Assembly: GCF_014268505.2 (NCBI RefSeq)
Contig: NZ_JABWQP020000003.1
Location: 124,001 to 188,000 of the forward strand
Source of the DNA: Pseudomonas khorasanensis
GTDB taxonomy: Bacteria; Pseudomonadota; Gammaproteobacteria; Pseudomonadales; Pseudomonadaceae
Reading direction: 5' to 3'
Length of the DNA: 64,000 nucleotides
The translations under genes were made by a program, and so were the position numbers. Positions 55,353-64,000 of the stretch are shown here, piece after piece (positions within the stretch are counted from its first letter, which is position 1; every line of letters begins with the position of its first letter). Under the pieces are notes generated by a model that saw nothing but the letters and a program-made list of their open reading frames with translations, was not told where the DNA came from and made no database searches.

Positions 55353-56075
55353 TCAGTCGGCCAGTGCAGCCTTTTGCAGTTCGAAGATTTCGTTCATGCC
55401 CTGCTTGGCCAGTTCCAGCATGGCGTTGAGCTCGTCAGGCTGGAATGGCGCGCCTTCGGCGGTGCCCTGCACTTCGATGAAACCGCCGGTGCTGGTCATC
55501 ACTACGTTCAGGTCGGTTTCAGCGGCGGAATCTTCAAGATAGTCCAGATCCAGCACCGGCTCGCCCTGATACATGCCCACCGATACCGCGCCGATCATCT
55601 GCTTGAGCGGGTCGCCGCCTTTGAGACCGCCGCGCTTCTTGATTACTTTCAGAGCATCGACCAGCGCAACCATGGCGCCAGTGATGGATGCCGTGCGGGT
55701 ACCGCCATCGGCCTGGATCACGTCACAATCGACGTACAAAGTCACATCGCCCAGCTTGGACATGTCCAGCGCCGCGCGCAGGGAACGGCCGATCAGGCGC
55801 TGGATCTCCAACGTGCGACCGCCCTGCTTGCCACGGCTCGCTTCACGCTGGTTACGCTCGCCGGTGGCGCGCGGCAGCATGCCGTATTCAGCAGTCAACC
55901 AGCCCTGGCCCTGACCTTTGAGGAAGCGTGGCACGCCGTTTTCGACGCTGACCGTGCAGATGACTTTGGTATCACCGAATTCGACCAGTACGGATCCCTC
56001 GGCGTGTTTGGTGTAGTTGCGGGTGATGCGGATCGAGCGGAGCTGATCGGCAGCGCGACCACTTGGACGTTTCAT
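55353..56075 (-). CDS. rph: Ribonuclease PH
   Basis: A 240-residue phosphorolytic 3'-5' exoribonuclease for tRNA 3'-end maturation. [20 protein letters not shown], the phosphate-site [26 protein letters not shown] (as written in the frame, [20 protein letters not shown]), and [18 protein letters not shown] are conserved. ATG chosen; the upstream 22 codons are not family-like. It is divergent from yicC. A complete enzyme, unlike the frameshifted gene of E. coli K-12. Confidence 0.96.
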   Translation of the reverse strand: MKRPSGRAADQLRSIRITRNYTKHAEGSVLVEFGDTKVICTVSVENGVPRFLKGQGQGWLTAEYGMLPRATGERNQREASRGKQGGRTLEIQRLIGRSLRAALDMSKLGDVTLYVDCDVIQADGGTRTASITGAMVALVDALKVIKKRGGLKGGDPLKQMIGAVSVGMYQGEPVLDLDYLEDSAAETDLNVVMTSTGGFIEVQGTAEGAPFQPDELNAMLELAKQGMNEIFELQKAALAD

Positions 56076-56344
56076 AGGGATACCTGTACTGAGGACGGAA
56101 AACTGCCGAGCATTATAGAGCGCTGCACCGCCAGTGGGCACTGGTTAAAACCGTCGCCCGACGACCGAAGCCCCTCAAGCACGCATAACCGACGGGCTGC
56201 AGCGCTTTGTCACACCGTGTGTTTGGGCGCATTCGCCGCACTGCGCTACAATCCTGCGCCTTTGCTGCCAGTCGGCTTAAATTCATTCATATCGCGCCTG
56301 CGGAACGCACGTTTCGCGCCGATCTGCATTGCGAGGTCACCGCC
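56076..56344. other. Divergent interval, rph and yicC
   Basis: A 269-base gap with both promoters. I see no palindrome or small gene that I can name. Confidence 0.35.
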
Positions 56345-57208
56345 ATGGTGCACAGCATGACCGCCTTCGCCCGCGTCGAGAAAGCCGGCGCGCAGGGCAC
56401 CCTGAGCTGGGAACTGCGCTCGGTCAACAGCCGCTATCTGGAGCCGCACCTGCGTTTGCCCGAATCGTTCCGCGACCTTGAAGGCGCCGTGCGCGAAGCG
56501 CTGCGTCAGGGGCTGTCGCGAGGCAAACTGGAGTGCACGCTGCGCTTCACCGAAGAGAGCACCGGCAAACCGCTGCAAGTCGACCGGGAACGCGCCGCAC
56601 AACTGGTTGCCGCCGCTGAAACGGTTGCCGGCCTGATCAGCAATCCGGCCGCGCTGAACCCGCTGGAAGTGCTGGCCTGGCCTGGCGTACTGGTGGCCGA
56701 CGCCACCGACCCGCAAGCACTGAACGCCGAAGCACTGGCGCTGTTCAATCAAGGCTTGAAAGAACTGAAAGCTGGCCGCGAGCGCGAAGGCGCGGAGCTG
56801 GCCCGATTGATCAATGACCGGCTGACCTCGATCGAAGGGGACGTCGTCACCCTGCGCGAACTGGTCCCGCAGATGCTCGCGACCCAGCGCCAGAAAGTCC
56901 TCGATCGCTTCGCCGACATGAAGGCAGAACTCGACCCGCAGCGCCTGGAACAGGAAATGGTCATGCTCGCGCAAAAAAGCGACGTGGCCGAAGAACTGGA
57001 CCGTCTGAGCACCCACATCATTGAAGTTCGCCGAGTGCTCCAGTCCGGCGGTGCCGCCGGGCGACGCCTGGACTTCCTGATGCAGGAACTCAACCGCGAA
57101 GCCAATACACTGGGCTCCAAAGCCTTCGACCCGCGCAGCACCCAGGCCGCCGTCAACCTCAAAGTGTTGATCGAGCAGATGCGCGAACAAGTGCAGAATA
57201 TTGAGTAA
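56345..57208 (+). CDS. yicC: YicC-family endoribonuclease
   Basis: A 287-residue member of the YicC/YloC family, recently described as endoribonucleases; in E. coli YicC promotes decay of the small RNA RyhB. The start MVHSMTAFARVEKAGAQGTLSWELRSVNSRYLE is strongly conserved, as is the C-terminal RRLDFLMQELNREANTLGSKAFDPRSTQAAVNLKVLIEQMREQVQNIE. GAGG precedes the ATG; the longer frame is not family-like. It is followed after 12 bases by gmk, so the two are probably cotranscribed. Confidence 0.95.
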   Translation: MVHSMTAFARVEKAGAQGTLSWELRSVNSRYLEPHLRLPESFRDLEGAVREALRQGLSRGKLECTLRFTEESTGKPLQVDRERAAQLVAAAETVAGLISNPAALNPLEVLAWPGVLVADATDPQALNAEALALFNQGLKELKAGREREGAELARLINDRLTSIEGDVVTLRELVPQMLATQRQKVLDRFADMKAELDPQRLEQEMVMLAQKSDVAEELDRLSTHIIEVRRVLQSGGAAGRRLDFLMQELNREANTLGSKAFDPRSTQAAVNLKVLIEQMREQVQNIE

Positions 57209-57841
<633 letters not shown>

Positions 57842-58008
57842 TCAGCACTTCCCAAAACCTCTGCAAGCGCTTTACATTGGTGCTTGCAGCGCGTTGAAGG
57901 GCTTGGTCAAAAAATCAGCGCTTCCCTAATCGCTGGTGATTTTTTAAACTGCTCAGTCCGCTCGCCCAACCGGGCAGCGCGCATATTGCATTCGCTCCGA
58001 GGAATACC

Positions 58009-58272
58009 ATGGCCCGCGTAACCGTTGAAGACTGCCTAGAACACGTGGAAAACCGCTTTGAGCTGGTCATGCTCTCTACCAAGCGTGCCCGTCAACTGGC
58101 CACCGGCGGCAAAGAGCCACTGGTCCAGTGGGAAAATGACAAGCCGACCGTTGTCGCCCTGCGTGAAATCGCTGAAGGCCTGATGAGCTACGAGTTCATC
58201 GCCAACGCTGAAATCGTCGAAGACGAACCGCTGTTCGCAGCGTTCGAGGACGAGTCGAACGAGGCCGTCTAA
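58009..58272 (+). CDS. rpoZ: RNA polymerase omega subunit
   Basis: An 87-residue omega subunit. [20 protein letters not shown] and [12 protein letters not shown] are the family signature; the acidic tail is [15 protein letters not shown]. Omega helps fold beta prime and forms part of the ppGpp binding site 1. It is 57 bases upstream of spoT on the same strand, so the two are probably cotranscribed. Confidence 0.97.
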   Translation: MARVTVEDCLEHVENRFELVMLSTKRARQLATGGKEPLVQWENDKPTVVALREIAEGLMSYEFIANAEIVEDEPLFAAFEDESNEAV

Positions 58273-58329
58273 GCCTATGCCTGGTCGACGTAGCACGGCG
58301 CGGGGTCACAGCAATCGGCAGGAATCATC

Positions 58330-60435
58330 ATGCCGAGCATAGACGCCCTCGCCGATCGCTTATCGACCTACCTCGGCAACGACCAGGTCAACCTGGTCCG
58401 CCGAGCGTACTTCTACGCCGAACAAGCCCATGACGGTCAACGCCGTCGCAGCGGCGAGGCGTACGTCACGCATCCTCTTGCCGTGGCAAATATTCTTGCC
58501 GACATGCACATGGACCATCAGAGCCTGATGGCCGCGATGCTGCATGACGTGATCGAAGACACCGGGATTGCCAAAGAAGCGCTGCAGGCGCAGTTCGGTG
58601 AAACCGTGGCCGAACTGGTCGACGGGGTCAGCAAACTGACCCAGATGAACTTCGAGACCAAGGCCGAAGCCCAGGCTGAAAACTTCCAGAAAATGGCCAT
58701 GGCCATGGCACGCGACATCCGCGTGATCCTGGTCAAGCTGGCCGACCGTTTGCACAACATGCGCACGCTGGAAGTGCTGTCAGGCGAAAAACGCCGGCGC
58801 ATCGCCAAGGAAACCCTCGAAATCTATGCGCCCATCGCCAATCGCCTTGGCATGCATGCGATCCGCATCGAATTCGAAGACCTCGGCTTCAAGGCCATGC
58901 ACCCGATGCGCTCTGCGCGCATCTACCAGGCCGTTAAACGCGCGCGGGGCAACCGCAAGGAAATCGTCAACAAGATCGAAGAGTCCCTTGGACACTGCCT
59001 CGCCATCGACGGCATCCAGGGCGAAGTCAGCGGTCGTCAGAAACACCTCTACGGCATCTACAAGAAAATGCGCGGCAAGCGTCGGGCCTTCAACGAGATC
59101 ATGGACGTCTACGCGTTCCGGATCATCGTCGACAAGGTCGATACCTGCTACCGCGTGCTGGGCGCTGTACATAATTTGTACAAACCGTTGCCGGGGCGTT
59201 TCAAGGATTACATCGCCATTCCCAAGGCCAACGGCTATCAGTCGCTGCATACCACGCTGTTCGGCATGCACGGCGTACCGATCGAAATCCAGATCCGCAC
59301 CCGCGAAATGGAAGAGATGGCCAACAACGGCATCGCCGCGCACTGGCTGTATAAATCCAGCGGTGACGAACAGCCGAAAGGCACGCATGCCCGTGCCCGC
59401 CAGTGGGTCAAAGGCGTGCTGGAAATGCAGCAACGTGCCGGCAACTCGCTGGAATTCATCGAAAGCGTGAAGATCGACCTGTTTCCGGACGAGGTTTACG
59501 TCTTCACGCCAAAGGGCCGGATCATGGAGCTGCCGAAAGGCTCCACGGCGGTCGACTTTGCCTACGCCGTACACACCGACGTCGGCAACAGCTGCATCGC
59601 CTGCCGGATCAATCGCCGCCTCGCACCGCTGTCCGAACCGCTGCAAAGCGGCTCCACGGTCGAGATTGTCAGCGCACCCGGTGCACGGCCGAATCCGGCA
59701 TGGCTGAACTTCGTGGTGACCGGCAAGGCGCGCACGCACATTCGTCATGCGCTGAAGCTACAGCGCCGCTCCGAGTCCATCAGCCTCGGCGAACGCCTGC
59801 TGAACAAGGTCCTCAACGGTTTCGACAGTTCGCTGGAAAAAATTCCGGCCGAGCGCGTCAAGGCGATGCTCACCGAATACCGCCTCGAACTGATCGAAGA
59901 CCTGCTCGAAGACATCGGCCTGGGCAATCGCATGGCCTACGTCGTGGCGCGTCGCCTGCTCGGCGAAGGCGAACAGTTGCCGAGCCCTGAAGGCCCGCTG
60001 GCGATCCGCGGCACCGAAGGTCTGGTGCTCAGTTACGCCAAATGCTGCACGCCGATCCCGGGCGACCCGATTGTCGGGCACCTGTCGGCGGGCAAAGGCA
60101 TGGTCGTGCACCTGGACAACTGCCGCAACATCAGCGAAATCCGCCACAACCCGGAAAAGTGCATCCAGCTTTCGTGGGCAAAGGACGTTACCGGCGAATT
60201 CAACGTCGAGCTGCGCGTCGAACTGGAACACCAGCGCGGCCTGATCGCCCTGCTGGCCAGCAGCGTCAACGCAGCCGACGGCAATATCGAGAAAATCAGC
60301 ATGGACGAACGCGATGGTCGCATCAGCGTCGTGCAACTGGTGGTCAGCGTCCACGACCGTGTGCACCTGGCCCGCGTGATCAAGAAGCTGCGCGCCCTGA
60401 CCGGGGTGATCCGCATCACCCGCATGCGTGCTTAA
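58330..60435 (+). CDS. spoT: Bifunctional (p)ppGpp synthetase/hydrolase SpoT
   Basis: A 701-residue RelA/SpoT enzyme. The hydrolase HD domain near residues 45-145 is intact: THPLAVANILADMHMDHQSLMAAMLHDVIEDTG with the metal His and HD pair, and KLADRLHNMRT. The synthetase domain follows near 210-330 (FNEIMDVYAFRIIVDKVDTCYRVLGAVH, GYQSLHTTLFG). TGS domain at about 390-450 (FTPKGRIMELPKGSTAVDFAYAVHTDVG) and ACT domain at the C-terminus. It controls ppGpp under carbon, fatty acid and other stress. Confidence 0.97.
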   Translation: MPSIDALADRLSTYLGNDQVNLVRRAYFYAEQAHDGQRRRSGEAYVTHPLAVANILADMHMDHQSLMAAMLHDVIEDTGIAKEALQAQFGETVAELVDGVSKLTQMNFETKAEAQAENFQKMAMAMARDIRVILVKLADRLHNMRTLEVLSGEKRRRIAKETLEIYAPIANRLGMHAIRIEFEDLGFKAMHPMRSARIYQAVKRARGNRKEIVNKIEESLGHCLAIDGIQGEVSGRQKHLYGIYKKMRGKRRAFNEIMDVYAFRIIVDKVDTCYRVLGAVHNLYKPLPGRFKDYIAIPKANGYQSLHTTLFGMHGVPIEIQIRTREMEEMANNGIAAHWLYKSSGDEQPKGTHARARQWVKGVLEMQQRAGNSLEFIESVKIDLFPDEVYVFTPKGRIMELPKGSTAVDFAYAVHTDVGNSCIACRINRRLAPLSEPLQSGSTVEIVSAPGARPNPAWLNFVVTGKARTHIRHALKLQRRSESISLGERLLNKVLNGFDSSLEKIPAERVKAMLTEYRLELIEDLLEDIGLGNRMAYVVARRLLGEGEQLPSPEGPLAIRGTEGLVLSYAKCCTPIPGDPIVGHLSAGKGMVVHLDNCRNISEIRHNPEKCIQLSWAKDVTGEFNVELRVELEHQRGLIALLASSVNAADGNIEKISMDERDGRISVVQLVVSVHDRVHLARVIKKLRALTGVIRITRMRA

Positions 60436-60459
60436 CCTGCCTATTACAAGGAGTCCTAC

Positions 60460-60840
60460 ATGACCAAAACCGTCATCACCAGCGACAAGGCCCCGGCCGC
60501 CATCGGCACTTATTCCCAGGCGATCAAGGCAGGCAACACTGTTTACATGTCGGGCCAGATTCCTCTGGACCCAAAAACCATGGAACTGGTCGAGGGCTTC
60601 GAAGCCCAGACCGTCCAGGTGTTCGAGAACCTCAAAGCCGTGGCTGAAGCCGCTGGCGGTTCGTTCAAGGACATCGTCAAACTGAACATCTTCCTCACCG
60701 ACCTGAGCCACTTCGCCAAGGTCAACGAGATCATGGGCAAGTACTTCGACCAGCCCTACCCTGCCCGCGCCGCCATCGGCGTGGCTGCCCTGCCGAAGGG
60801 TGCGCAGGTTGAAATGGATGCCATTCTGGTCATCGAGTGA
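60460..60840 (+). CDS. ridA: RidA-family enamine/imine deaminase
   Basis: A 126-residue Rid[40 protein letters not shown] at the N-terminus and [27 protein letters not shown] at the C-terminus with the catalytic Arg are the classical RidA form. It hydrolyses 2-aminoacrylate and related imines released by PLP enzymes. It lies 24 bases after spoT, the usual Pseudomonas order. This is the canonical RidA; the 28.3 kb protein is a second subgroup. Confidence 0.95.
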   Translation: MTKTVITSDKAPAAIGTYSQAIKAGNTVYMSGQIPLDPKTMELVEGFEAQTVQVFENLKAVAEAAGGSFKDIVKLNIFLTDLSHFAKVNEIMGKYFDQPYPARAAIGVAALPKGAQVEMDAILVIE

Positions 60841-60907
60841 TGCGCGCGGCGCGGCCTTCCAACGCCGCGCCGACTGCTGCAAGTAAAGGTTTTGAAAGGA
60901 TTCCACC

Positions 60908-61648
60908 ATGCGCAAAGCGCTAGCTCTCTCGCTGCTCGCCATTTTCCTCGGCGGCTGCGCCAGCGACCCTGCCGACCGTGACATCAGCGGCACCTGGATC
61001 AATCAGGTGGCGATCGATGCCGCCGCCAAGGGCGGCCCTCTGCGCGAAGCGCTGCAGGCTTACGGCCCGAATCTGGAATGGGACGTCAACACCAAGGCGG
61101 GTCAGGCTCGCTACACCAACGGCTTTGAGAACGTCGAAGGGCGGCTGCTGGGCGAGCAGTCCGGCGCCTGGAAAGTCGACTTCTATGGCAGCTCCGCAAG
61201 CGAGCTGAAGCGCGACGGCGAGCAACTGCAGCAGGCCGCCAGCGAAAACGAACCTGAGCAAGTTTTTGATCGCGCCCAAATTCCGGTCCCGGAAGGCGCG
61301 CCGATCGGTGCCAGCTTCGAGCGAGCACTGTACTCGGCATACCTGGGCGGCAACTGGACCATCGCCAGCGGCCAGGGTGAAGGCGGCACCGTGCAGTTCC
61401 AGGCTGACGGCCAAGTGACCGGCCTGCCGGGCGTTGATCGTTATGCCCTGTGTCTTGCGGGTGATTGCGCATCGATGAGCAATGGCAACGACAGCATGTG
61501 GCTGCAGCTCAATGGCCAAGGCAACAACTGGATCTTTGTGCGCAAGGGCAAAGAGCTGGAAATTCTGCAGGCAGTAAATGCCGCGCTGGCCGATGAGCAA
61601 CCGCAATTTGCCGCGGGTGAGCGCAAGTGGTTGCTGGAGAAGCAGTGA
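60908..61648 (+). CDS. Lipoprotein of unknown function
   Basis: A 246-residue protein with a type II signal peptide, LALSLLAIFLGGCASDPA, Cys near residue 17. The Asp two residues after the Cys (CASD) is not at position +2, so no inner-membrane retention signal is evident and an outer-membrane location is likely. The rest is hydrophilic, with a GGNWTIASGQGEGGTVQFQADGQVTGLPGVDRYALCLAGDCASM segment resembling META-like domains. I do not recognise a definite family. GGAG-like AAAGGATTCC precedes the ATG. Confidence 0.75.
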   Translation: MRKALALSLLAIFLGGCASDPADRDISGTWINQVAIDAAAKGGPLREALQAYGPNLEWDVNTKAGQARYTNGFENVEGRLLGEQSGAWKVDFYGSSASELKRDGEQLQQAASENEPEQVFDRAQIPVPEGAPIGASFERALYSAYLGGNWTIASGQGEGGTVQFQADGQVTGLPGVDRYALCLAGDCASMSNGNDSMWLQLNGQGNNWIFVRKGKELEILQAVNAALADEQPQFAAGERKWLLEKQ

Positions 61649-61656
61649 CCCGTTGA

Positions 61657-61729
61657 AAAGATCGCAGCCTTCGGCAGCCCCTACAGGAAAATGCATTCCA
61701 ATGGAGCTGCCGAAGGCTGCGATCTTTTG
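61657..61729. repeat. Palindromic repeat pair, type B
   Basis: Arms aaaagatcgcagccttcggc followed by agcccctaca, and ggagctgccgaaggctgcga followed by tctttt. It lies between the lipoprotein gene and the convergent SDR gene and could serve as a terminator. Confidence 0.85.
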
Positions 61730-61732
61730 CTT

Positions 61733-62587
61733 TTAGCGTCCCTCAAGGATCGCGGCGTAGCCTTCACGGTAGGTCGGATAGGTTGGCGTCCAGCCCAACG
61801 CTTTCGCCCGCGCATTGCTACACCGCTTGCTGCCGGTGCGGCGCACGCTGGCATCTTCTGCCCATTCGGTCACACCCAGGTATTCACGTAGCCAGCCCAC
61901 CACTTCGGCCAGCGGTGCGGGTGAATCGTCGACACCGATGTAAAGCTGTTCAAGCTTCACACCTTCCCGATCCTTCTCCAGCAGGAACGCCAGCAAGCCC
62001 GCCGCATCATCCGCGTGGATACGATTGCCGTACAGCGGCGGATCGACCGCCACGCGATAACCGCGACGCACCTGCGTCAGCAGCCATTCACGACCCGGGC
62101 CGTAAATACCGGTCAGGCGCAGCACGCTTGCCGGGATGCCGCCGTTGAGTGCGACCTGCTCGGCTTCAAGCATCAAGCGCCCCGAGTAACCGGCGGCGAC
62201 AGTCTCGGAGGTCTCATCGACCCACGCCCCGTCCTGCTGGCCATACACACTACTGCTGGACACGAAGATCAGTCGCTCGGGCACTTGCCCGTAATCGTCC
62301 AGCCAGCTCAGTACATTCTGCAAACCCTGGACATAAGCCTTGCGGTAGCCCTCTTCGTCGTGGTCGGTGGCCGCAGCGCAATACACCAGATAATCCACAG
62401 CGCCCACCGGCCAGGTCGCCGGGCATTCTTCGCTGAACAGGTCGCCGGCCACACCGATCACGCCCTCAGGCAAGCGCGAGACATTACGGCGCAAGCCATG
62501 GACTTCCCAGCCAGCGGCCAACAATTGTGTGGCCAGTCGACCGCCGACATCACCACAACCGGCAATCAAAACAGAAGGCGCGGACAT
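61733..62587 (-). CDS. NAD-dependent epimerase/dehydratase-like SDR protein (YeeZ-like)
   Basis: A 284-residue Rossmann-fold protein. The nucleotide motif is LIAGCGDVGGRLATQLLAAGWEVHGLRRN at the N-terminus, the extended-SDR active-site region includes FVSSSSVYGQQDGAWVDE (Tyr of VYG, no clear YxxxK partner nearby), and GIYGPGREWLL is typical. It is similar to YeeZ-type oxidoreductases. The substrate is unknown. It is divergent from exbB. Confidence 0.85.
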   Translation of the reverse strand: MSAPSVLIAGCGDVGGRLATQLLAAGWEVHGLRRNVSRLPEGVIGVAGDLFSEECPATWPVGAVDYLVYCAAATDHDEEGYRKAYVQGLQNVLSWLDDYGQVPERLIFVSSSSVYGQQDGAWVDETSETVAAGYSGRLMLEAEQVALNGGIPASVLRLTGIYGPGREWLLTQVRRGYRVAVDPPLYGNRIHADDAAGLLAFLLEKDREGVKLEQLYIGVDDSPAPLAEVVGWLREYLGVTEWAEDASVRRTGSKRCSNARAKALGWTPTYPTYREGYAAILEGR

Positions 62588-62775
62588 CAGAAAACTCCCA
62601 TCAGAAAGGCACAGACTAGCTCTGGCACAGGACGAACGGCTAGCGATCTCGAAAAAAAAGTTACTGTATTACTTTTGTTAACAAGAATTACTTGCAATAA
62701 TGCACGCCACTTTTGTTCTCGGCCTCACGAGGCCTGGAAGAGCAACAACGTTTTTCTATCTCAGGTCCGGCCAGC
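62588..62775. promoter_or_regulatory. exbB upstream region with AT-rich palindrome
   Basis: Bases 62650-62700 are AT-rich. A perfect ten-base palindrome TTGTTAACAA lies at 62675-62684, with ACAAGAATTACTTGC just after. Such a region could hold the iron-responsive promoter of exbB, but a clear 19-base Fur box is not readable, so this is a weak call. Confidence 0.3.
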
Positions 62776-63729
62776 ATGACACCTAATCAAATTCCCGCTT
62801 CGCCAACCAAACGACCTCGCGCCTGGAGCGCTGTGGCGGCTCTGTTGCTCAGCCTGATGCTGGCACCCACTGCCGCGTTCGCCGACGCTCAAGCGCCAGC
62901 CACTCCGGCCGCCACCGAACAGAGCGCACCTGCTGCGGCTCCCGCTGCTCCAGCCGCCGCCGATCCGGTGCAGGCTGTCGATGCCGCCGACGCACCTGAA
63001 GTCCTTGAAGCCGACAACACCCTGGGCATGGCCCACGACCTGTCGCCATGGGGCATGTACCAGAACGCGGACATCATCGTGAAAATCGTGATGATCGGCC
63101 TGGCCATCGCTTCGATCATCACCTGGACCATCTGGATCGCCAAAGGCTTCGAGCTGATGGGTGCCAAGCGTCGTCTGCGTGGTGAAATCGCCGCATTGAA
63201 GAAAGCCACCACCCTTAAAGAAGCCAGCGCCACCGCAGGCAAGGAAGGCACTCTGGCCAACCTGCTGGTGCACGATGCACTTGAAGAAATGCGCCTGTCG
63301 GTCAACAGCCGCGAGAAAGAAGGCATCAAGGAACGCGTCAGCTTCCGCCTCGAGCGCCTCGTCGCTGCCTGCGGCCGCAACATGAGCAGCGGCACCGGCG
63401 TGCTCGCCACCATCGGTTCGACTGCGCCTTTCGTGGGTCTGTTCGGTACCGTGTGGGGCATCATGAACTCCTTCATCGGCATCGCCAAAACCCAGACCAC
63501 CAACCTTGCCGTTGTGGCACCGGGTATTGCTGAAGCGCTGTTGGCCACTGCATTGGGTCTGGTTGCAGCGATCCCGGCGGTGGTGATCTACAACGTCTTC
63601 GCTCGCTCGATCGCCGGTTACAAGGCGCAGGTTTCCGATGCCTCGGCAGAAGTCCTGCTGCTGGTCAGCCGCGACCTCGACCACCAGCCTGAGCGCAGCT
63701 CGCAGCCGCACATGGTTAAAGTGGGGTAA
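62776..63729 (+). CDS. exbB: TonB-system energizer ExbB
   Basis: A 317-residue inner-membrane proton channel subunit. ATG giving MTPNQIPASPTKRPRAWSAVAALLLS. An N-terminal signal-like helix is followed by an Ala/Pro-rich periplasmic extension to about residue 85, longer than in E. coli ExbB but usual in Pseudomonas. The MotA/TolQ/ExbB core follows: TM1 around 110-130, and TM2/TM3 with STAPFVGLFGTVWGIMNSFIGI and GIAEALLATALGLVAAIPAVVIYN. With ExbD and TonB it energises outer-membrane uptake of siderophores. Six bases separate it from exbD. Confidence 0.95.
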   Translation: MTPNQIPASPTKRPRAWSAVAALLLSLMLAPTAAFADAQAPATPAATEQSAPAAAPAAPAAADPVQAVDAADAPEVLEADNTLGMAHDLSPWGMYQNADIIVKIVMIGLAIASIITWTIWIAKGFELMGAKRRLRGEIAALKKATTLKEASATAGKEGTLANLLVHDALEEMRLSVNSREKEGIKERVSFRLERLVAACGRNMSSGTGVLATIGSTAPFVGLFGTVWGIMNSFIGIAKTQTTNLAVVAPGIAEALLATALGLVAAIPAVVIYNVFARSIAGYKAQVSDASAEVLLLVSRDLDHQPERSSQPHMVKVG

Positions 63730-63735
63730 TCGGCC

Positions 63736-64000
63736 ATGGGCCTGCATTTGAAAGAAGGCGCAGACGACGATCTGGCCGAGAACCACGAAATCAACGTCAC
63801 GCCGTTCATCGACGTGATGCTGGTGCTGTTGATCATCTTCATGGTGGCCGCCCCGCTGGCCACTGTGGACATCAAAGTGGACCTGCCGGCGTCAACCGCC
63901 AAACCGGCGCCACGTCCAGAGAAACCGGTGTTCCTCAGCGTTAAAGCTGATCAGCGCCTGTTCCTCGGCGACGACGAAGTGAAAGCCGAAGCACTCGGCG
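63736..64000 (+). CDS. exbD: TonB-system protein ExbD (cut by the window end)
   Basis: The first 88 codons of ExbD, open to the edge of the window. Start MGLHLKEGADDDLAENHEINVTPFIDVMLVLLIIFMVAAPL; the Asp of FIDVMLVLLIIFM in the single transmembrane helix is the proton-carrying residue. The following periplasmic part (VDIKVDLPASTAKPAPRPEKPVFLSV) is typical. It forms the pmf-driven motor with ExbB. The tonB gene would be expected next. Confidence 0.94.
   Translation, partial: MGLHLKEGADDDLAENHEINVTPFIDVMLVLLIIFMVAAPLATVDIKVDLPASTAKPAPRPEKPVFLSVKADQRLFLGDDEVKAEALG

Noticed and set aside
62650..62700. Fur box upstream of exbB
   Set aside because: The region is AT-rich and has a TTGTTAACAA palindrome, but no stretch matches the 19-base Fur consensus well enough to call.

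Overview
The window is a contiguous piece of a Pseudomonas chromosome, most likely of the P. fluorescens group. The evidence is the gene order and the protein sequences: xerC, a HAD hydrolase, sutA, amtB-glnK, ubiK, a comM-like gene, rep, xpt, cycB, pauR, the dadA-ridA-dadX operon with lrp, an aldehyde dehydrogenase, rpmG-rpmB, radC, coaBC, dut, algC, argB, pyrE, crc, rph, yicC, gmk, rpoZ, spoT and exbB-exbD. As I recall it, this is the order of the matching stretch of the P. aeruginosa chromosome. Most of the sequence is G+C rich, and intergenic palindromic repeats of the kinds common in fluorescent pseudomonads recur in at least thirteen places.

Region by region. 1-5.3 kb: chromosome dimer resolution (xerC), slow-growth transcription regulation (sutA) and nitrogen uptake (glnK-amtB), with a well-formed sigma-54 promoter and two NtrC-like boxes upstream of glnK. 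5.3-20 kb: a comM-like ATPase, a DUF4432 protein, a chemoreceptor, a LysR/MATE divergent pair, a GGDEF-EAL protein, Rep helicase, xpt and a CoA-transferase-like protein. 20-25.9 kb: an AT-rich island with what reads as a class II lanthipeptide pathway: a 60-residue Cys-rich precursor, a LanM-type synthetase, two transmembrane-only ABC exporter halves and a separate ATPase. 25.9-34.4 kb: cytochrome c5 and genes for polyamine and D-/L-alanine catabolism, plus a DUF1127/MocR pair. 34.4-38.3 kb: a three-gene chaperone-usher fimbrial operon. 38.5-44.2 kb: a phospholipase D-like lipoprotein, an MFS transporter, an aldehyde dehydrogenase and a cupin. 44.2-64 kb: mostly core housekeeping genes, ending inside exbD.

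The lanthipeptide-like locus is the part most likely to be new. Its synthetase departs from the family at two positions: the His of the TDxHxxN kinase-like motif is Thr, and the first zinc-ligand Cys of the cyclase domain (WCHG) is Ser. The locus has no recognisable C39 leader peptidase and no fused nucleotide-binding domain. G+C content jumps inside the second transporter gene, so the island looks like a mosaic. Whether the pathway is active, divergent or decaying cannot be decided from the sequence alone.

Start codons were moved inward from the longest reading frame wherever a ribosome binding site or the family N-terminus supported it; each such choice is stated.
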